Shown: positions 52,478-64,000 of the stretch, piece after piece | How positions within the stretch are numbered: position 1 is the stretch's first letter | How the letters are laid out: each line of letters starts with the position of its first letter | Origin: Quillaja saponaria | Lineage: Eukaryota > Streptophyta > Magnoliopsida > Fabales > Quillajaceae | Length of the DNA stretch: 64,000 nt | NCBI GenBank assembly: GCA_029379385.1 | Contig: CM055612.1 | Location: 18,600,001 to 18,664,000 of the forward strand | Direction: 5' to 3' | The notes under the pieces: model-generated | What the model was told of the DNA's origin: nothing | What the model saw: the letters and a program-made list of their open reading frames with translations, nothing else | The model's database searches: none | Position numbers and translations under genes: made by a program

Positions 52478-52970
52478 TTTAACTGTGTAAAACAAACGGA
52501 TGAAGAGTTCAAGTTTAGAGGTTCGTACCTAGCAGAGAAGGAAGGAGTGCAGAAAGTCTAATCTTCTGAGTAGTCGAGCTTGATGGACGCAAATTGACAG
52601 AGCTTCGCTACAGAAATCTCTTAGTGGGGCATAAATGTGAGGTTTGTAGAGCCTTTTATAAGCCCCGAAATCCTACCTCGTGCTTCGCGCCTACAATCCA
52701 CGCCTACCACGTGGCCCTGCCGCTATTTCGTCCAATTATAGTTTAATTCCCGCCCGGTATCCAAAAAAATTATAGGACGATCGAATGGCGTTTGAAAGTA
52801 CGAGAAAGACCCGCTTGATTTGCCTCGGATCTCTATGTGAAGGGCGATGACTTGATCGCTGGACTTGACATTACACAAGCCAGCTAAAGTTCGAACCCGG
52901 TGGGCGACCTTAGTATGCGTTCTGGTCGTCCTGGGACGTGTTGATCGAGTCCTTTTTTTCATGAGACTAG

Positions 52971-53363
52971 TGTTAATATAGTATAATGACAACCAATGGG
53001 AGCGTGCCACGTGACGATTGCCTATTCACTTGCATACTTGAACAGTTCCGGTGGCCCGTGCACGAGCTCGTCTGCTGTATATATACTTGTCGTTTTCCTG
53101 AAGATGGTACAAAAAGGTAAAAGTTTAGTTACCATTCGTCTTATTACTGTTTACCGAGCTCTTCCTCTTTCTGACTTATTCATCGGAGGATCTTGGGAGT
53201 TCACCCCGGACTCGGCTCCCGTCTTCTATTTTGCAGGGCTTGAGAACGCCATGTCGCCCGGTCTCCAGCTCGGACAAGTACTAAGTCTCCAACTCGGGTA
53301 AGTGGAACCCATTGAGGAGATCGCCTCGCCAGGTCATCAGCTCAGACAAATCCAACATTAACA
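52971..53363 (+). repeat. 3' LTR of the gypsy element
   Basis: 393 bp, TGTTAATATAG...CATTAACA. It has a small internal duplication (GTCTCCA.CTCGG) absent from the 5' LTR, and a compensating 7-bp deletion near the TATA region. Most LTR-LTR differences are transitions. Confidence 0.9.
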
Positions 53364-53906
53364 CTAAGTATATTAAAGGTAATAACTTATTCCAGTCGCA
53401 AATTTCTCAAGCTACGGACTCACATCTTTGGAAAGCTATTTGCCGTGTTTGGCCTAACATTCTCTATGGTATGAATTGGATCATAGGGGATGGTTGTAAC
53501 ATCAACTTTTGGGTGGGTTGTTGGGTTTCTAACTCTGGACCTTTACTGTCACTTGCTCTTCCAGAGGCTGGCGCCTTTGGCGTCTACGAAAAGGTGAGAG
53601 ACTACACCACGGTCTCAGGAGGAGGTTGGGATTTAACAAAGCTTAAGTCAGTTCTTCCTTTGGACGTTTGCTTACGTATTCAGGCGTTGCTTCCTCCATC
53701 CAACCAAAGATCGAAAGGCTTTGTAGCTTGGGGACTAGCAACCAATGGTAGATTTTTGGTGCGCTTTGCTTATGATCTAATAGCAGATGCTGAGAGTCTA
53801 AGTGATACCCATAGGTGGAAGTTCCTTTGGAAATGGGAAGGACCAGCCCTTGTTCGACACTTTCTTTGGCTGGCTCTTCATAATGGCCTACCTACCAATG
53901 CAGTCA
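53364..53906 (+). mobile_element. LINE body segment 4: zf-RVT region, ends at the inversion breakpoint
   Basis: Continues after the gypsy TSD with TDSHLWKAICRVWPNI, WIIGDGCNINFWVGCWV, GFVAWGLATNGRFLVRFAYDL and RHFLWLALHNGLPTNAV. Coding homology stops at GTCA (53903-53906), the same four bases with which the inverted 3' part starts at 30377 on the other strand. Confidence 0.88.
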
Positions 53907-54968
53907 CATCCTCATTTTTTTTTACGTATAAAAATTTCATAGCTTCAAACTAAAAAAATAATGTGACTAAATTATAAGTTCATATAAAATTCACTCTTAT
54001 TCATCTAGTTTTAAATTAATTAATACAAATTCTTAGTTTGGATAGAGTTGATTGATTAATCATTGTGTAGTTCATAAGTCTAATAAATTTTTTAAGAAAA
54101 AAAACAAAATTAAAAAAAATAAATAAAACATATAAGTTTTAATGAAAACCAATCAAAAAAAATTCCTAAACTTTGAATCGATTTGGTGGATTAACCAATC
54201 CATAATAACACCCCTAATCACACCTAAATGATCAAAACGCTTTGATTCTACCTTATCATTCTTGAACTAGCCTATACCAATGGACCTGTACAGACACAAG
54301 CTGGTCTGGCCCATTTAAATGACCCTTAAAAATTTTCTAACTGCCTTTTCGTCTCTCTCATTCCGATTGTATTCCTCGACAACACGAGGTGGTCGGAGAT
54401 CCGGCAGCAGTGCTTCTGTGACTTCATCCGTTCATGGCAAGCCTCTCTCTCTCTCTCTTCAATTCATTATATTTTTTCGCTTTCAAATCCTTGCATGCAC
54501 AAAGAGTCCATATACAGGGGTTCTTAATACTCCAACTTATTGATTATCAAAATTTCCCCAAAATTCTTAGTAAGAGCAGCTGCTCCCCACCCACTTCAAA
54601 GTCTGCAATTGAATTGGGTATAGGTACATGCGTATTATGATGAAAAATTGGTTGCCTTATTGCTGGTGTTTATGTCTTTTATGTGCACTGAAGCTGGTGT
54701 GGCCATTGATCTGGTTTCTGGCATGCTATTACTGCCATATAAACCAAAGGTTTCTTAGTTAGTTTTAAGCAACAAATTAGGAATTTTTATGGGTTAGAAT
54801 TTATAATTTGTACTGATGTGTTTTGTTATTAGTTTTACTCCATTGTAGTTCTTGTTGTAGTATTTTACATCAAATTCTAAGTGAAGATAAATATATGGAG
54901 TTAAAAACATTAAGAATACGAACTTGCATGTGTTGACTAAATTGGATCATGTCTGAACTTATTGCAGG
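53907..54968 (+). promoter_or_regulatory. Upstream region, 5' leader and leader intron of the ssSPT gene
   Basis: Less AT-rich sequence at about 54330-54620 (CTCTCTCTCTCTTC tract) looks like a transcribed leader. A possible donor (ATAG|GTACATG) lies near 54624, and a clear acceptor (TTATTGCAG) at 54967, one base pair before the coding exon. Two short upstream frames (54319-54543, 54434-54640) fall in this leader. The start site and the donor are inferred. Confidence 0.45.
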
Positions 54969-54969
54969 T

Positions 54970-55717
54970 ATGAATATGAACTGGATCCAGCGCAAGATAT
55001 ATCTCTACAATGTTACTTTTGGGCTTTACATGCTGGATTGGTGGGAGCGTTATCTGTTCAGTATCCTTTATTGTTCTGTTTACTATAAGGATCTTAACCA
55101 TGTGATCTATATGTGATCAGACTTAATAGTTTTTCCCCTCCCCTCCCTAAAAACTAAAAGTTTTCTTTCTTTCTTTTCTTTTCAATTTTCCTTTTTTCTT
55201 CCTTTTAACATTAGAATCAGAATAGGACTTGTACTGAACCCTTATATAGATGAAGCTTGTATTTCTAAAACTCAAACATCTATCTTTAGTCGGAATTTGC
55301 CATTTGCCATAAATTCAAGAATTGATGAGCATTTCAATTGTGACTTGAATTAAAATATGATGATTTTCTATGTTGTTTGTTGTGCAAAAAGCTCTGTAAC
55401 ATAAGTTAATATATACAAAAAATCCATGTAACTTTATAGAACTGTTAATCAAGCTCCTAGTGTAATCTAAACATGAAAGTTATTCAGAAAATGTTTTAGG
55501 GGGAAGTTAGCAGAACTTCCTCTGGGATTTTTATTCTATATCTAACTGGTTCATTGGTTTTGGATGCCATTATTTCATCACCATGTAAATATAAAACGTT
55601 TTCCCTTACTGTTTTTTGTGAGATTTCTAAACTTTATCAGATACTTTGGTGATTGTCTTGATGTGGTTCATGCTCTACAATGGGTCAAAATATATAACTG
55701 AGTTTTGCAAGAGGTAG
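54970..55717 (+). CDS. ssSPT: Small subunit of serine palmitoyltransferase (ssSPT)
   Basis: Two exons, 54970-55060 and 55641-55717, join in frame (LF|N) into 55 codons plus TAG. The protein begins MNMNWIQRKIYLYNVTFG, followed by LYMLDWWERYLF and a single hydrophobic helix (LVIVLMWFMLYNG), then a short polar tail (EFCKR). This closely matches Arabidopsis ssSPT proteins, which are about 56 residues. They sit in the ER membrane, bind the LCB1/LCB2 heterodimer and strongly stimulate condensation of serine with palmitoyl-CoA, the first step of sphingolipid synthesis. The alternative start at 54976 (MNWIQ) fits the family start slightly better; both are in frame. The intron is GT-AG (580 bp). Below the size limit of most gene finders, but the match is strong and the gene looks intact. 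Confidence 0.94.
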
Positions 55718-57518
55718 CATACTTACCTTATATTTTATCCATTTTGTCAAGTGCTAGCATATAGATTTTTCGATTGATTCATTGGTTATTTTTTATTATG
55801 ACATAGACTATATTTAAATAATGCTGGTTTTGATTGCAGTTGAAATGTGCAGTGATTCTCTTAGTTTCTTTATAGGGATGACAGGGAATAAATTAAGGAA
55901 TTAGAGTTGCATGAAAGAAAATTCATATATATGCAACTTATATCTATGAATAGTGAAGAAATATGACCCTCGTCTCCACCCCGTTCCACAAACAGGGCCT
56001 ACCCATTGTCTCCATTCCTTTTCACTGTGACGAAGCAAACCCTCCAGAGGCTCATCTTTATCTCATTTTCTCTAAACTTGTTTTTCACTTATTTTTGCAT
56101 CTGAACTAAGTTGATTAACATGCAAACATTCACTTTTCTTTCTTCTTCTTCCCTTTTTTTGCTTAATAAACTTCAAATTGTACATAAAACCACAAAAAAA
56201 AAAAAAAAAAAAAAAAAAACGGTTGCTGGTTTCTAGTTGTATCATGAATATAAGAATTGTCTCCATAGCCTCAACATTAACAAATATATTTCAAAGAAAC
56301 CAGCAATACTAGATACCAATACCGAAAAAGAGGCTCAACAACCAAGATTTAATATGATTGAATTCAAATGTCAACCAAAAATAAAATAATAATAAAAAAA
56401 CGAAAATAATTCTCAAGAAGTCTTCTTAAAATTGATACTTTCATGTGACAGAACATTTATGCACAATTGCACATGTTCTTCTGCTATTCTTTGATGTATT
56501 AGAGATCCTGCCTATTTTGACCTAAAGTTAAATGAAATCTCTAAAATTTTAGACCTTCATTTTAAGTCCAAATTTTTATCTCAGGCATTCATGGTGAGGC
56601 TCACGATTTTCCCCAATTTGAAAGATCATGATGATGGATGATGTTATGGGATATTTGAATGTGGATGCAGGGTATTCTGCTCTCATAGTTTCAATGGGAA
56701 TGTTGTTAGTTTTTTGCAACAGTTTGATCTGGATAGGTATGGATTTTATTAAGGTAGTAAGGTTCTTGAAGCAGTTGTGCATCTTATGTGTGTATCCAGA
56801 CATATGAAAACTACCATGTAACAGACATTAGACTGAAAGAAGAACGATCAAGCAGAAAATGAAAATAGGAATATATCAATCTTGATTTCTGATTTGATAC
56901 TGCATTGTTAGCATGTCAGTGGCGAGGAACATTTATTGTTGATTTCCTTATCCAGTTTAAGTGTTCCTTTTCTATGACATAAATAGAGGAACTTGCCACA
57001 GGAAAAGCCAAACCCCAAATTCCATGTTTCTCTCCAAAAGATAAGTAGAATCAAATATACTTGTACCTGGAAATGGTCTGTTAAGAATTCGTTATTGGAT
57101 CAACATCAGCAATTGATATTGTGCTATTTACTTTTTTTGTTTCTTTGTCAATCTGTCTATGTTTGATAAATGGTTAACCCTTCTCTGAGGATTTTCAGAT
57201 CAATTTTCCTCCAAGTCTTAACATATAGATTTTAAATCAGGTTTTACATGTTTATAGTTTTATACGACGCTTTTACAACTTTCAGAGTTTAATTTGTCTA
57301 ATTCGTTTTGCATGTCAGTGGCATCTGCAGTTATATAGCTCAACTAGATGAAGCCGGCATCTATGTATCATTATTGTTATTTGTTATTTTAATTTAAATT
57401 AATTTATAATTGAAGATTTTTAAATTTTTTATTTTTTAATTTGTGAGAATATAATATTATGACAACCATTATTCATTTTTTTTTTTCATTATTTGAATTT
57501 ATAATTTTTGTTTGTATG

Positions 57519-57553
<35 letters not shown>

Positions 57554-57616
57554 CTATTTTAATAAGAGTATTGTAAAAAATAACACTTCAAATTATTTGT
57601 TTATTTTGTGTTTTAG
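55718..57616. other. Intergenic DNA 3' of ssSPT
   Basis: No gene was assigned. An A26 run lies at 56194-56219 and an (AT)n microsatellite at about 57526-57552. A 75-codon minus frame (56576-56803) and a plus frame rich in hydrophobic residues over the same bases are unrecognised. Confidence 0.4.
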
Positions 57617-58410
57617 TAATGGGGCTAAATATGAAATTATAATATTAAATTTTATGAGTTTACTTTGTTTTTTCTTTATTGGTGTTTTTTGATTTTATGT
57701 TTATTATTTAAATAACAATAATATTTTTAAAATTACTATAATTTTTTCAAAGAATTTAATTTGATTTTAAGTTAAATTATTACTTATAAATAATTATTTA
57801 TTTAATTATCCCTTGTATCTTATTTTAAATTAAATAATTTCCTATCATCATTGAATTAATATAATAAAAATAAAATCATATATGTCTTTTTAATAAGAAT
57901 ACAACAAGTGTATTTTTTTTGTATTTATGTTAAAATTTTAAAGTATTGTCAAGTTGTAACTTGTTTTCAAATTAAATTTTAGAAATAGATAGAAATTGAT
58001 GTAATGGGGCTAAAATATGAAATTATAATATTAAAGCTTATGAGTTTACTCTGTTTTTTCTTTATTGGTGTTTTTTGATTTTATGTTTATTATTTAAATA
58101 ACAATAATATTTTTACAATTACTATAATTTTTCAAAGAATTTAATTTAATTTTAAGTTAAATTATTACTTATAAATAATTATTTATTTAATTATCCCTTG
58201 TATCTTATTTTAAATTAAATAATTTCCTGTCATCATTGAATTAATATAATAAAAATAAAATCATATATGTCTTTTTAATAAGAATACAATAAGAGTATTT
58301 TTTTTTTTTTGTATTTATGTTAAAATTTTAAAGTATTGGTTAAGTTGTAACTTGTTTTCAAATTACAAGAGAGGTATGTGTAAATTTTAGAAATAGATAG
58401 GAAATTTATG
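57617..58410 (+). repeat. 385-bp tandem duplication
   Basis: Copies start at 57617 and 58002 with TAATGGGGCTAAA and run almost identically through TTATTGGTGTTTTTTGATTT, TTATCCCTTGTATC and GTCTTTTTAATAAGAATACA, with few differences, to AGAAATAGATAG. Non-coding and very AT-rich. Confidence 0.92.
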
Positions 58411-59598
58411 TAATTTTGGCACAATTCAGGGGAGTTTGATGTAATTTACTCTTCATTTGTTTTAGTCTACAACATTTTTGCCTCAAAACAAAATTTAAAA
58501 CTTAATTTAATGTACTTTTACAATCTCTATTTATCTAATATTACGTGGTTTAGTTTTATTTTTGAAAATGAATTTTTATTATTTTTTTCTTAGAAGATCA
58601 CACCTAGTTTGTTAGTTTTAAATTTTTTTTTTATATTTTAAATTAATTATTTCAAATATTTATAAAATTTTGCTTGAAGTTTTTTTTTTTTTTATCCTTT
58701 AACATACCACATTTTTTGTATGCTCACTTTCTTTGTCTCTCTATTTAAACTTACTTTTCCACGCTCTCTTTGTCTCCCTATCATTATGTGGTAAAACAAT
58801 GATGGTTTTATTTGATCAAAATCTAAAACTATGGAATCTATTTAATTGCTTAAATAATTAAATCATAGATTTAATTTAAACAAAGTTTTTTTATATATAA
58901 ATTTTTTAAATTTATAAGTTTTTTTTTGGTAATATGATTAATAATATTGTTGATTTTGTTTTCAGTATTTAAATTTATATTTTTGTATGAACTTTCTATA
59001 TTCTAGTTTAATTGAATGGTCATTAAAAAAAAAAAGTTAGTTTAAATTATTGATTTAGTTTGACTTTCAATATTGAGAAAAGATTAAATTATAAATATAA
59101 AATTTTATAATGGTTATTTTTCTAGTTTTTTTTTTTTTCCTTTAATGATGTATTTGAATTTTTAAATAAAAATGCTTTATGTGTAAGAATATAAATATTA
59201 CTTAAAAATTAAAAAGGTTGTTATTATTATTTTTTAATTTTGAAAATTCTTAAAGTGGGAGAATATAATAATAATATTATTATTAATATATTTTTTTTTA
59301 TATGAACCCTATATATTTTATTTTGATTAAATTGTTGAAAAAAAAAAGTATGTCAAATTATTTTTTTATTTTGACTTTCAATAATTACTTTAAAAGATCA
59401 AATTATAATATAAATTTTTTAAGGGTTGTTTTTTTTTTTTTCTCTAATTTTATTTAAAATTTAATATATGGTTGTATTTTGTTTGAATAAACTTAACAAT
59501 TAACAATTAATGAAGTTGTCAAAGTGATAATTGTTTTGTTACTTGAAAGGTCTTTGAATTCCCTTCAACTAATTTTATTTTTGTTTAAAATGAAGACA
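58411..59598. other. AT-rich intergenic DNA
   Basis: Only long T and A runs were seen; no gene or classified repeat. Confidence 0.45.
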
Positions 59599-59603
59599 TA
59601 TTA

Positions 59604-62600
59604 TGTCAAACCCCTCACGGAGGCATGACTGGCCAGAGAAATGGTAACCAAACCTCCGTAACCCTGACTCAAATAAGGAAACGATCATTACTCTTGACCA
59701 ACCAATGAATAAGACCAAGTATTTAAAACGCAAAAGTTAACATTAAAAGTTTATTAACTTAAACAAATCACCACTTACTGAAAATTTTGGCAGATGTTCC
59801 CTGCAATATGGAACATGCCGTAAAATACAAACCTATAAACTTTTGTTGTTACAACAACAACACAAAGACAATAAGGAGCTCCGCTCCGTTCACGTCATCA
59901 ATAAGACAAATACTGGAATATTACATTATAGTAAATTTGACACCCACAGTTTTATTGTGACTGCAAACTTTCATCATTGACTCCAAGTATGAGATTTTGA
60001 GGAATACCTTTCGTCTAATCCTCAGCAAAACCTCGTATTAGTGATTAACTTTCTTTGAGGTCCTGTTACTAAAAAAAATATATCCATAAAAGAGGGATGA
60101 GTCCTATGGACTCCGTTAGTAAAAAATCGTACCCAAAGGGTACGAGCATCACTCAGCACAAACATATAATATACATATTAACATCAGGTATCATGATTCA
60201 TATAACATTTTACATTGCACGTACACATTGTAAGTTTCACAAATTCACAATTCATATGACACGCAAGATCACAATTTAGGTCAGTGCAACAATATCACAC
60301 AAAGCAATCAAAGGGCTAACGAGTAACCCATCCCCGCACACCAGTATCACCCCCTACCGGGCATTTATACGCCCGCACACTAAATTAATCTCCGTACACA
60401 ATTCATCCCACCGGGGCTGAGCACTCAATTTAAAATAAAAAAAATTTATCAAAATCAAAATTTCTCATGATTTTAAATCAGGGTATCCTAGGTGCACCTG
60501 GATTTTCAATTTCAGAGATAAAAATCATTTTCATAAAAAACTCACTTTGTTGGCCCTTATTAACCACAACCAATATCAAACAAAGCAACCAATATTCCAC
60601 AAACATAAATCAAATAAATTACTGAAATACTTTACTTGCTTACTTTCCACATATCACACATATTCAAGTAAACATAAATCACACATACTAATCTAGCCCC
60701 TAAAGGCAGCAATTAACCACTCATCTGTTACCAATTCCATTCGTCACTCACACTTGCGTCCACGCGTCTCAATAGGTTCACATTAGAATCCGGAACTGAA
60801 ATTCATAATTCCAAATACTACTTAGTTCATAAACATTATTGTTATACTCTTTTACTTACTAAACTTATATCTCAACTTATAAAGGTTTATTTATGTAAGT
60901 TTTCTTTTAACCTATTACATGCTAATTAATATGAATTGGACTTTGTGTGCTAGGGTTAATAATGAAGGGACATTTTAAATGTCTTGACAATGCATGGGGT
61001 AGAAGAAACCATTAGAAAAGATAGAAAGCACTTAGTGAGTAAGAGATGTTGAGACTGTCCAAACTTGGGGTTTGGACTAGTGCCCACTTTAACGGTCATA
61101 TCTTTTTTTCTAGAAAACTTTGAATCCAGTTTCGTAAAATTTGTAAAATACTAGACACGTGTAGGTTTATAATGATATATCATTTGTAATTTTTAGATTT
61201 GTATATCAATACAGTTTATTGTTTGAAGTTGCATCAAATTTTGTAGCAAGCAGGATTTTTGACAGCTTTGACCTTACCTTAGTTAATTGAACATAACTTT
61301 CTCTAGGAAAAAAAAAATCTGATTCCATTTGTTGGGTTTATTAATAGACAAGTATATCTATCTTTATTATTTAGAAAATTTTCCTAAAATCTATCATGAA
61401 CCTACTCAATTTCTTACATGAAGGAAGAACAGGGCATTAAGAATCTTGTCTGACCTAGCCGGAGTCTAATAGTTATAACTCACAACATACTTGGAACCAC
61501 ACTACAAAATCTTGAAGACCACATTTCAAGATCCTAAGCTACACTTTCTCTTAAGCCCTTAATTTAATTCTGCCCCGAATATACTCGAAATACTGAATTC
61601 CTTTCACCCCCGAATTTGCCCTGTATCCCTTTTAAAAAAACATTCAACTCTCACATTCAATAATTCACCTCACCAATAACATCTTATGCCTATACTCACT
61701 ACTCAATTTCATTAAATCTTTAATCACAACATTAACCAACTATTCTTTATTCTTGTTTATAAACTTCTTATTCAGATTCAATTAATCACTAATAACAAAG
61801 ATCTAAGAACTCCAATTCTAGCAATTATAATTACCATATATATTTATTGTTAATAATCTTTGATCCATTACCACTACTTTTCCTAACTCTTACTTATCCC
61901 TCTCAACTGGTTCCTAATTTATTTCACTAATCAATATAACCATTAACCTTCTAATCCTCTCACTCAAACTCGGCTCACATAAAGTTAGAAGTAAATTTGC
62001 TCCATACACTTTCTTACCACTTGAAACTTGAGTTATTGGGTAGCTAACCCACTTCCAAAAACAAAGATTTGCAGGAACTTGCTACTTAGCAAGTAGAAGA
62101 TACCAACAAGGTTAATACAGGAAGAGTAAAGGAGGAAGAAGCGTTGGTTACCATTCACACTTCACCGGCCAAAACAGAAGGATTAAGGACTGCCTTGATT
62201 AACGCCAAGAACAGAGGCAGCAATTCTTGTAAGATTAAGTCAGTGGGCATCTCTATAGGTAAAGTTAGTGAGACAAAGAGAAATCAGAAATCAATCTTTC
62301 CTATTTATAGTTTGGCATGTAATATTTTACACCCCATAGCTTCAAGGCACATAGAACTCATGGGAAGGAACCAATTCAGCCAACCCAATTTCTTACCAAA
62401 AAAAATAGACGTTGAAATCAAAGTGCGGGGCACCACACTGCTGCCCCCACACCCTAATCCCTATACTCCAACACTTGCGGCAGCTGCGTTAAAGCTTGTA
62501 AAAAAAAGAAACCAAGAGCAGGGAAAGCAACAAAAACGACTACAAGTGCTACTAATAACCGAGCACTCCAAGCTAAATTTTAGCTTTTAAATCTTTCCAA

Positions 62601-63178
62601 TCTCAACTACTGCAACCAGACAACAAAAGAAGAGAAGAAGCTTACCAAGGGAATGAAGATGGCAGCTCACAAGGTAGCAACCCACGGCCACAAAAGAACC
62701 AAAACGAAAAGCCATATGCAGAAACAAAGTCAAAGCAAAAATAGAGGATCAAAGTCACGGCAGAGAAGCTTCTCCAAGAAGAAAATATTCAGGCAGTTTT
62801 AAAGGAAAGAAAGCAAGTCGGTTAATCAAAAAAAATAAAAATCAAGCCCACGGGTTAGGCATGAATTTGTGGCCGAAAATTTATCTTTAACTATAGTTGA
62901 AAATTGGTGGCGGTCCTTAATACTATAAATAAATATATATATAAATATAAGTCATAATAATTTCCTAGTTAATATCTTGCTTTTATTCTAATCTCTCACA
63001 AGATGTACATATCAATACTAGTTGAACAAAATATTATTTACATAACCAATATAATTTACGTGTAACATCCTAAAATATATGTTAGACTACCGGTTTACAA
63101 CTATTTATTTCTTTGCTTATTTCCTTTTTATTTACACTTAGTTGCAAACCTCAAAAATTCACAATGTCGGTTATAACA
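59604..63178 (-). mobile_element. Probable solo LTR of a long-LTR Ty3-gypsy (chromovirus-like) element
   Basis: The plus strand starts TGTCAAACCCCTCACGGAGG and ends GTCGGTTATAACA. Direct 5-bp repeats TATTA flank it at 59599-59603 and 63179-63183. On the minus strand it begins TGTTATAACCGACATTG and has a TATA element (CTATAAATAGG, about 62296-62306) in the expected first third. It ends GAGGGGTTTGACA. It contains no pol homology. Start and end signatures and 3.6-kb length resemble long LTRs of plant chromoviruses. The 148-codon frame at 62144-62590 falls inside and looks incidental. No PBS or polypurine tract flanks it, hence solo. Confidence 0.55.
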
Positions 63179-63267
63179 TATTAGTTGACATGACATCAAA
63201 TGTTAGATGACAGTGCTGTGTTGGATTATATGTTCAAATATTAGTTGAATCATTTAGATGTGTTGTC

Positions 63268-63345
63268 ACTAGGGATGGTACTCAAATCAAATAATTCGGA
63301 TTCAAATTAAAATATTTGAATTTGAACGAATTTGATTCACATTAT
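63268..63345. mobile_element. Fragment related to the 23574 hAT MITE
   Basis: AGGGATGGTACTCAAATCAAATAATTC and ATTCAAATTAAAATATTTGAATTTG resemble the left third of the 23574-23946 element (AGGGGTGGCACTCAAGTTAAATAATTC). The right half is missing. Confidence 0.5.
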
Positions 63346-64000
63346 AATTGAATGGAGAAGAATTGAGAGGAAATGATACATATAGTATCAAATCCTTGGT
63401 TTTAGAGGCTTCTTTTTTAAAATAAATAAAATAAAAAGAGTATATACCCTTCAAATCTCTCCAAGACTTAATTTTTTTAATTTTTCTAAATGTGGATTTT
63501 TTGGAGTGAGAGGATAATATACATTATGATTTTTCATGTATTACTTAATATATCCCTATCTTTTTTATTAAATACCCACTAATCGCTCCAAGAAATATAT
63601 CTCTTCATTTAATCTTCTTTCATTTCCTCTTAAACTCCCAAAATAGACCTTAAAGTTATTCTATTTAGGGTGTCAACAACATGGATGATAAGGAATAGTT
63701 ACTTAAGTTGTTCTATTTTGTCAATTTCCTTTCCTACTTAAAGTTCTTGAGCTCGTTTGGCCATCATATATAATTTTATAGTATAGGATTATATAATTTT
63801 TTAGGTTGTATAATTATATTGTTGTTATACTGTTGTTATCCTTCCTCTTTCTACTATATAACTTTATATTGTAAAATATAATGTAAGATGGGGTCAACGA
63901 TATAAATCTATACTATTATGTTGACCAAACATTATATAAGAACAAATTAAACAGTATTATACTATTGTACTATCTTTATACAATGAGCCAAATGAGCAAT
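63346..64000. other. AT-rich right margin
   Basis: No gene or classified repeat was seen. Confidence 0.4.

Larger units (their letters stand above)
44081..53363 (+). mobile_element. Ty3-gypsy LTR retrotransposon, Tat-type, full length but dead
   Basis: 9,283 bp between direct 5-bp repeats CTAAG (44076-44080, 53364-53368). The structure is 5' LTR, PBS, gag, protease-RT-RNase H-second RNase H-integrase, tandem repeats, antisense ORF, 3' LTR. The extra RNase H-like domain after the first and the antisense ORF with a 'putative gypsy type transposon' domain are marks of the Tat lineage. All ORFs carry stops or frameshifts. By eye the LTRs agree at roughly nine positions in ten, so the insertion is not recent. 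Confidence 0.93.

Overview
This is a nuclear segment from a flowering plant, almost certainly a eudicot. It is AT-rich and has spliced genes with GT-AG introns, plant-specific gene families (TBL acetyltransferase-like, ASN1, FAR1-like), plant LINE, hAT and Ty3-gypsy elements, tRNA-derived SINEs and many MITEs. The species cannot be fixed from sequence alone. No tRNA or rRNA gene, CRISPR array or prokaryotic signal was seen.

Layout. 1-1700: the 3' end of a Ty1-copia-like element abuts a broken FAR1/MULE-type gene on the minus strand. 1700-7500: AT-rich DNA with a SINE and duplicated relics of the sequence upstream of the next gene. 7540-10372: an intact five-exon trichome-birefringence-like (TBL) gene, plus strand, 394 residues. 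11861-15659: an intact thirteen-exon ASN1-type asparagine synthetase, minus strand, 585 residues, whose first intron uses a GC donor. 16000-29400: a gene-free stretch with a 164-bp tandem repeat, several tandem duplications, a hAT MITE with an 8-bp target-site duplication, two copies of a second MITE family, a SINE and an inverted-repeat element of about 1.07 kb resembling a Pack-MULE.

29415-53906 is a transposon nest. One LINE of about 6 kb was the first arrival. Its RNase H/3' end lies inverted at the left, and its ORF1-to-zf-RVT body runs plus-ward to 53906. The two parts rejoin exactly at an N-A-V|R-H-R coding junction, which is the arrangement expected of twin-primed LINE integration. 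Two copies of one hAT family (32113-36909 and 39149-43456) and a 9.3-kb Tat-type Ty3-gypsy element (44081-53363, TSD CTAAG) then inserted into the LINE body. The gypsy element carries a spliced antisense ORF and tandem repeats between pol and that ORF. All the coding regions in the nest are broken.

54970-55717: a tiny two-exon gene for a small subunit of serine palmitoyltransferase (55 residues). Beyond it are AT-rich DNA with a 385-bp tandem duplication and a probable 3.6-kb solo LTR (59604-63178, TSD TATTA).

The three living genes look functionally unrelated: cell-wall polysaccharide O-acetylation, nitrogen transport as asparagine, and sphingolipid synthesis. I found no new multi-gene system. 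The most interesting signals are the structure of the LINE nest, the GC-AG intron of ASN1, and the repeats upstream of the TBL gene.
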